DNA of 64,000 nt from Impatiens glandulifera (lineage: Eukaryota > Streptophyta > Magnoliopsida > Ericales > Balsaminaceae), in contig NC_061866.1 in the NCBI RefSeq assembly GCF_907164915.1, positions 46,617,370-46,681,369 on the forward strand, read 5' to 3'. This document shows, one piece after another, positions 58,500-64,000 of this stretch. The notes beneath the pieces were generated by a model that searched no databases, was not told where the DNA came from, and was given only the letters and a program-made list of their open reading frames with translations. Both the position numbers and the translations under genes were made by a program. Within the stretch, counting starts at the first letter, position 1. Every line of letters begins with the position of its first letter.

Positions 58500-58700
58500 G
58501 TGAAGTTTCTGAACTTTGAATTGAGTTGTAAAATTAGGTTGGAGAAGAATGAAGAAACTGATTGAGAAAAAACGTAAAAGACTTTAGGAGTCTTCAATCC
58601 TTTTATTAATGTAATAAATCTGTTACAGTCCCTGAATTATCTATCAGGTTTTAATAAGACTATAAACTTATAAAAACAAACATATCAACATATTTTCACA
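58499..58700 (-). repeat. 5' LTR of Copia 2 (202 bp)
   Basis: Identical by eye to the 3' LTR. It should hold the element's promoter and end-processing signals. TTAAT follows on its outer side. Confidence 0.97.
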
Positions 58701-58952
58701 TTAATGGCATCAGTTTCAACTTAAAACGTTTTCAAATACAATCGAACTAATGACATTTTAATCTCTTAAGGCGATTATTACTATCAGTTCAAACTACCTT
58801 GGTAAGTTAAAATTTTATTATTTAAATATATTGTGACATTCACAATTAACAACTTTTCTTCTAAAAAGCACTAAAAATTTATTATTCAGATATTTTGTGA
58901 CATTCACACTTAACAACTTTTCTTTTAAAAAACATATCAACCCAACTATATT

Positions 58953-58957
<5 letters not shown>

Positions 58958-58988
<31 letters not shown>
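58958..58988. repeat. (TA)n microsatellite
   Basis: Uninterrupted TA run of about 15 units, in AT-rich spacer that runs from the Copia element to about 59616 and shows no gene. Confidence 0.9.
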
Positions 58989-58991
<3 letters not shown>

Positions 58992-59616
58992 GAATTTGAA
59001 AAAAAAAATGTATTTATATATTTCAAATTTAGAGGATAATAATATCTGATTTGCCTAATATCAATTGAAATGAATGATGGTTTAAAAAAAATATTAACAT
59101 AATTGAATATCCTTTTCATGTTAAATTTTAATTTAATTATTTTTTTTTACAAGAAACACCTGAAGTTGAAATGGAGCTGAAATTGAACAAATAAATTTTA
59201 TTAAATTTATTAGTATATACATAATTAAAATATATTTCGAAACATTATTTCATTTAAATAAATACCCGACAAAATATTATAAAAAAAAAATATAGTTTTA
59301 AGTAAATTAAAAAAATCGTCAAAACCCAGCTCAACTCCGAAATTGGGTGTTACCAAACAGTGTATATTAATAACATCTTTCTTTTTCAAACTAAAAAAAT
59401 ATCTAAAATAACTCAAGATCAAACAAGCTCCAATTGTGATAATCCCTTTTAACAATTCCTCATTGTCCTTTTAACCTTAACTAGGTATATATATAATCCA
59501 AAGTCCAAACTCCAAAGCATGAAACTTCTCCTTTATTATTATAATATATTTTTTGTTTTGTTTTATAGCTAAATTATAACATTATATATTTCCATGATGT
59601 GTTATTATTATTACTT

Positions 59617-59880
59617 GTTCGGTTTGATTTTTTAAAAAAATCTCATATAAATTAAATATTTTTTTATTTCTCTTTTACTAATTACATATATCATTCAATT
59701 TATTACTTAAAATATTAAAATATCTCTATTTTTAATTATTATTTTTTATTTTATATTTTATTTATATATATCAATATTTTTAGTCTTTTTACTAAATATA
59801 ATTATAACTCTTTAAAATCATTACCCATCCTTCAATTTTTCTTTTCCTTAATTTTTTAAAAAATCCACCACCAAACAAGG
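59617..59880. mobile_element. AT-rich MITE with 28-bp inverted ends, family copy 3
   Basis: The left end CTTGTTCGGTTTGATTTTTT is the inverted counterpart of the right end AAAAAATCCACCACCAAACA plus AGG. The core matches 33145-33375 and, inverted, 49545-49790. The TGTTNGG-type ends suggest the Tourist/PIF-Harbinger group. The flanks TTA and TTT do not give a perfect three-base duplication. No coding capacity. Confidence 0.55.
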
Positions 59881-60575
59881 TTTATATAAAAGAAAATGAA
59901 GAAACTTTCGTCCATAGTTAGAAGGGAGAGAGTCAGCCAACAGATTAATTAGCAACTTTAGGTAAATGGATAATATATATATATATATTAAATAGTTTGG
60001 ACAAAGAATATATCCTACCTACGACCTACGTACGTACCTAAAACCCTAATACCTACGACTAGTTATCTAGTAATTTTCTATATTGGCACCTTAGGATAAA
60101 TAGTGTACAATTTAATAATGCACATGGAGGGGTCATCACTTTTACCCCCTCAAATATATATTCTCTCTAATATATAATATTTATTAAAAATTTAAAACTA
60201 GTTTAATTTGTTCATCCATCCGTGCTAGTTATCGTACGTTATTGTTTAGTTCCATTAACCTAGATATATCATATCATGATATTGTAAATAAGACGGTCAA
60301 ATTATTACTATTTTTCTCACAATTTTCTGTTACGAAATATTATTTATATTTTATAATGATATATAACAGTTGAACACTCTTAATCTCTCATATGATAATG
60401 AGGTTTCAACTACTAGATCAATTTTTGATCTCATTTATCTTTAGAGTATATCTTGTACAAGAATTAATCTTAAGATATATATATATAATTAATGTGAATT
60501 GAATTAAGGCAATTACAAATAAGAGTGGAATAATTTAAATGAGAGATTATATTCTATATATCTGAAGGCTTGATA

Positions 60576-60627
<52 letters not shown>

Positions 60628-61920
60628 CAATGAGATTGAGAGATCGAAACCATAAATATGTCCTTAATTAATGAAGGTTTCAAAATCTTAATGGGTTTTA
60701 GAACATATTGTCAGCACACCCGATCGACTCATAGTCGTATAATCATATGTACACGATCGAGTTTAGGTTATAAGAATTAGGCGTGTAAACTCTAGAGGGT
60801 TCTTGCGGACCAAATGACGTGGCCTATCCTTATTTCTATCCTTTGCCTCCATCAAGATATGTTCATCAAGAGGATAAACTGAATGATTGGATTACAATTG
60901 AGTCCCAATCCAAAGACATTATTGGTTGAAGTCAACTTCGATAATTAAATATGGTTACTTATATTAACATAGAATGTTAGCAATGTTGATAACTAATTAA
61001 TACTATATGTCTTTTGTCTTGATGACATATTGATCGAGGATCATGAAATAATTCAACAAATTATATAAATATGGTCATTTTTTTCATCTTAGCCTTCGAA
61101 AGAGTGTGAATAATTTTTTGTTTTCTTTGCATGTATTTGAAAAGAGAAAAAATATATATATTCATGAGACCTAGCTATATATATTGCATTTATAACCCTA
61201 GCTAGCTAGCTAAATATATTCTGAGCTAGCTAGCTTATTTTATTGGAAAGAGAAGATGACAAATGAGGATGGAATATTACCCTATTTGAAAGCGACTTTT
61301 TATTGTACTTTGATTGCTGTTGCAATTTGTAACTTCTTATTAAATAAATACTCACATCTTTTCTCAATAAAAAAAAAAATAAATCAAATTGCCTTCCTTT
61401 TTTAATAGCATGGGTTATTGGAGTCAAAATTCATATATCTACTTATATTTTTATTAATCATTTAATTTATTAATTTATCAACTAAAATATAAAATTAATA
61501 TTAAAAAATCAAATTTTAAATATAAAAAATATTATAATAACTTATTTCTTTGTCAAACAATTTTTAAAAAAAATAAATAAATAATCAACATCATACAAGC
61601 CATGCTTGTTAAAAGTTTGTGGTTGCAAATAAGTCAAGAATTTGATGTGACTATTTTTTTTAAAGTAGATTTTTATTTAATGTGATTACTATTTATTTTT
61701 TTATATAAGAGACTTTTTTCTTTTCTTTTTCTAAAAATGTTTCTGATTTTTTAAATGATAAATAAATCAAGTTGCACTTAAATCTTTTAAAATTATTTTT
61801 TACATATATTAATAAGATGCAAATACAAAAATAGTCATTCAAAAGTGTCGAAATAAGCTCAACATATTCGCAATACATCCCACACATAAAATGTTGCATC
61901 AAAACTCAAAACGGGTCGAC
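59881..61920. other. AT-rich intergenic region with (TA)n
   Basis: A TA run of about 23 units lies at 60579-60625. A less AT-rich stretch at 60700-60960 has no open frame or known motif. GCTAGCTAGCT words cluster at 61197-61235. No gene was found. Confidence 0.6.
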
Positions 61921-61924
61921 TTTG

Positions 61925-62205
61925 AAAAAAAAACAATTTTGGAGGAATTTGTATTCGTTTGACTTATTTAAATAACCAAAACTAATACAATATCATTTTA
62001 TTTTCTTTTTTAACTATATTATTACTCAATTATTAACTTAAATATTAAAATGTCATTTATTTTAAATTACTTTTCTATTATTATATATTAATATATTTTA
62101 TTATTATTATAAAAAAAATCACATATTTAAAATTATCAACAATAATTATTTTATTTCTCTTCAAATAATTTAAAACCGCCTCAAATCCAAACAACCCTTT
62201 AATTT
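61925..62205. mobile_element. MITE-like repeat, distant relative of the AT-rich family
   Basis: Its right end reads, in reverse complement, GGGTTGTTTGGATTTGAGG, a Tourist-like end. The body shares ATTAACTTAAATATTAAAAT and long AT blocks with the family at 59617. The left end is uncertain. Confidence 0.4.
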
Positions 62206-63148
62206 ACTCAAACCAATAGTCACACTATCATATGTTTTACATTTATTGTTAATTAACTATGTAATAGACTTCAGGAAAACAAATTAATGTTATTGAGGTG
62301 ATAATACAAAGTCACAATCTAAGGCTCATTAAAATAGGGTATTATATATAAAAATTAGTTTCGAATTTATTGTACTATATATATTAACCTTGTAACCATT
62401 TTTGTTACAAAAATAAAATATATTTTCAAAAAGTAAATAAATAGTATATAATTTTGTTAGCTAGCTACCTACCTACATTAAAAATCATGAGCATTCCACA
62501 TGGTGCTATATAGATTTTCTGTACCAGAATGCTTCTATGCCTACTTTTGCTTTAAATGCTTAAATACGCCGTAATCTATACCTACCTACCTTAAACCACT
62601 TATAATATCTTTTGTATTTCTCATTTTTATTATTATTATTTATATACAAAATTAACAACTTTTTATTTTTTATTTTTTTATTTTTTTATTTTGTGTGTCT
62701 TTGCGGATGATGTGATGTGCACCCAAAACAAAATAGATTAATTCATTATAAATAATGATCCCATTCCCATCATTAATAAATTATTAATTAATTAAACTTT
62801 TATTTGAAACCATATCTTTCATCACACTATAATAAGTTGTGGTTAACCACTCCATCAAGCAACTCCTTTTTGGTTTGATTATATAGCTCATCTACTATTT
62901 CAATAATAATAATAAAACAAAGAACTCTTTAATTAATTAATTAAAAATTAAGATAACAACCATCAACAATAAAGGCCTCTATTCTTCTAAAGTGGCAGAT
63001 TAGATTATCATTATCCACTCTAAGAAGAATGGGCTCGATCAGGTTTAGGTTTAGGGTTTAATTACAATACCCATTACAAATTTTATCTATACATTTTGCA
63101 AGAACAAACCATTGATTATGTTTGAAGGTACTGTTTAAAGAAGAGGGT
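62206..63148. other. 3' flank of the SOFL gene
   Basis: AT-rich DNA with no gene. A short telomere-like motif (AGGTTTAGGTTTAGGGTTTA) is at 63041-63060, and TAGCTAGCTACCTACCTAC near 62459. Confidence 0.6.
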
Positions 63149-63888
63149 TTAACCTATGTAATTGGAAAACATTGAGAATGGAACCAAACATAATCCTCTC
63201 TTTTGAAGATCTTCATATTCATCATTATCAATATTTGAGATACATCCATATTTCTTTTCATTCCCTTCTTTGTTGCCTGCCTCTTCTTTACCCTAGTTTA
63301 TAACAATAATTAATCAATTCATCAACCACAAATTAAATTACACAATTTCATTGAATGTTCTTGAACATTAATTAATTAATTAATTACCAGTGGGCTTCCT
63401 GTGTTATCATGATATCTACTGCCTCTAGCTTTCATCTTTGTCTTCATCAAGCTACCCATCTGATGAAAACAACAAATAGGGTTAACTTTTACACTAAATT
63501 TTAAAGAACAAGATCTTGTTTTTTCAAAAGATATATGTACCTTGGGACTACTAACAGGAGAAGTGGCGGTATCTTCCAAAGAATCATCAAAATCAGAAAC
63601 TTTTTCAGTTCTTGTCTTTTTTCTGAGATTCAGTTTCTTGGGCGGCGGAGTTTGACTGGTTCCGGCGGTTATTATCTTCCATGCAGCGGCGGCGCTGGAT
63701 ACATCACCTGATACAATCGATCGATTTGAATTGTTACTATAACTGTTACCGATTTTCTCTTTCTGATCATCTCTTTGGTTCATCATTTCAAAATCTTCAA
63801 AATATGAAGTCCAACCACTCTCTTCTGGCTCCTGATCTTCAATTTCTGCATCTTTCATGGCTGACGAAAATCTTGATGAGTCCGCCAT
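63149..63888 (-). CDS. SOB FIVE-LIKE (SOFL) protein
   Basis: Three exons, all phase 0: 63541-63888, 63388-63459 and 63149-63292 (donors GTACAT and GTAATT; acceptors ATCAG and ACTAG), giving 187 residues. The start is ATG 63888 (MADSSRF). Two short motifs define the family: ESGWTSYF at about 23-30 (family form SGWT-Y) and SIVSGDVSSA at about 57-66 (family form S-M-V-S-D-A-S-S). The third exon ends DLQKRGLCLVPFSMFSNYIG, a C-terminus typical of these proteins as far as I recall. SOFL proteins are small plant-specific proteins that influence cytokinin levels and growth; the molecular activity is not known. The G in place of the usual D in the second motif is a mild variant. The C-terminal exon is inferred from splice motifs and frame. 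Confidence 0.8.
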
Positions 63889-64000
63889 ACTTCAATTACG
63901 CAATTCAAGCAGATATTTAAGGAGGGTAAGGGGAAAAGAGGAGCCTTTTTTAAGAGAGAGAGAGAGGTTGAGGAAGAAGAAGATGAAGAAGAAAGGGGTC
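63889..64000 (-). promoter_or_regulatory. Upstream leader of the SOFL gene (partial)
   Basis: A GA/CT-rich tract (AGAGAGAGAGAGAGG at about 63954-63968 and GAAGAAGAAGATGAAGAAG) lies directly upstream of the ATG, as in many plant 5' leaders and GAGA-type promoters. The window ends before any TATA box can be judged. Confidence 0.4.

Larger units (their letters stand above)
53836..58700 (-). mobile_element. Ty1/copia retrotransposon 2, very young
   Basis: A 4865-bp element with LTRs at 53836-54037 and 58499-58700 (202 bp each, identical by eye), TG..CA ends (TGTGAAG..TTTTCACA) and a five-base target duplication TTAAT at 53831-53835 and 58701-58705. The coding strand is minus. The whole internal region is one reading frame, from an ATG whose A is the last base of the 5' LTR to a TGA in the first bases of the 3' LTR. 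One in-frame TGA (57585-57587) separates gag from pol. Identical LTRs imply recent insertion. Confidence 0.97.

Noticed and set aside
63041..63060. Interstitial telomere-like repeat as a chromosome-fusion scar
   Set aside because: Only about two and a half imperfect TTTAGGG units. Such short motifs are common in plant DNA and need no special origin.

Overview
This window is AT-rich nuclear DNA from a flowering plant, very probably a core eudicot. It has plant-only gene families (FBD-type F-box genes, a xyloglucan endotransglucosylase/hydrolase, a class III peroxidase, a PLS-class PPR gene, a SOB FIVE-LIKE gene), introns with GT..AG borders, two Ty1/copia retrotransposons and many small DNA-transposon derivatives. 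The species cannot be named from the sequence alone. All gene structures were built by hand from reading frames, splice-site motifs and paralogue comparison.

Region 1 (1-25.2 kb) is a decaying tandem cluster of F-box/LRR/FBD genes, all on the minus strand. Two copies look intact: 9781-11513 and 23449-25211, each with three exons and shared intron positions. One copy (15925-22007) is cut by a 4.4-kb Copia element (17051-21432). One (1963-3072) is an internally deleted pseudogene. One is a fragment (about 13520-15690) broken by a 1.9-kb repeat-bearing insertion. Single-exon relics lie at about 1343-1445, 8440-8570 and 22590-22700. Flanking DNA of the units is itself duplicated, in direct and inverted orientation, so the cluster grew by segmental duplication followed by deletion and transposon insertion. 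A distant processed-down copy lies at 48311-48819.

Region 2 (26.6-38.9 kb) is ordinary single-gene territory. It holds a four-exon XTH gene (minus), a PPR gene with one unusual short intron (plus) and a four-exon secreted peroxidase gene (minus). XTH and the peroxidase both act in the cell wall, but nothing in the sequence links their regulation. Long AT-rich spacers hold MITEs, including a hAT-like element with tRNA-type pol III promoter boxes.

Region 3 (39-64 kb) is mostly gene-poor. It holds a CACTA-end remnant, degenerate repeats, the F-box relic, a MULE-type MITE with a 9-bp target duplication, a very young Copia element (53836-58700, LTRs identical by eye) and, at the right edge, a three-exon SOB FIVE-LIKE gene (63149-63888).

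The most unusual structure is the first Copia element. Its 5' LTR is not a copy of its 232-bp 3' LTR. It is an 80-bp hairpin made from an inverted copy of the LTR end, so the element ends in 64-bp inverted repeats yet has a clean 5-bp target-site duplication. This suggests a template-switch accident during reverse transcription that still gave an integrable end.
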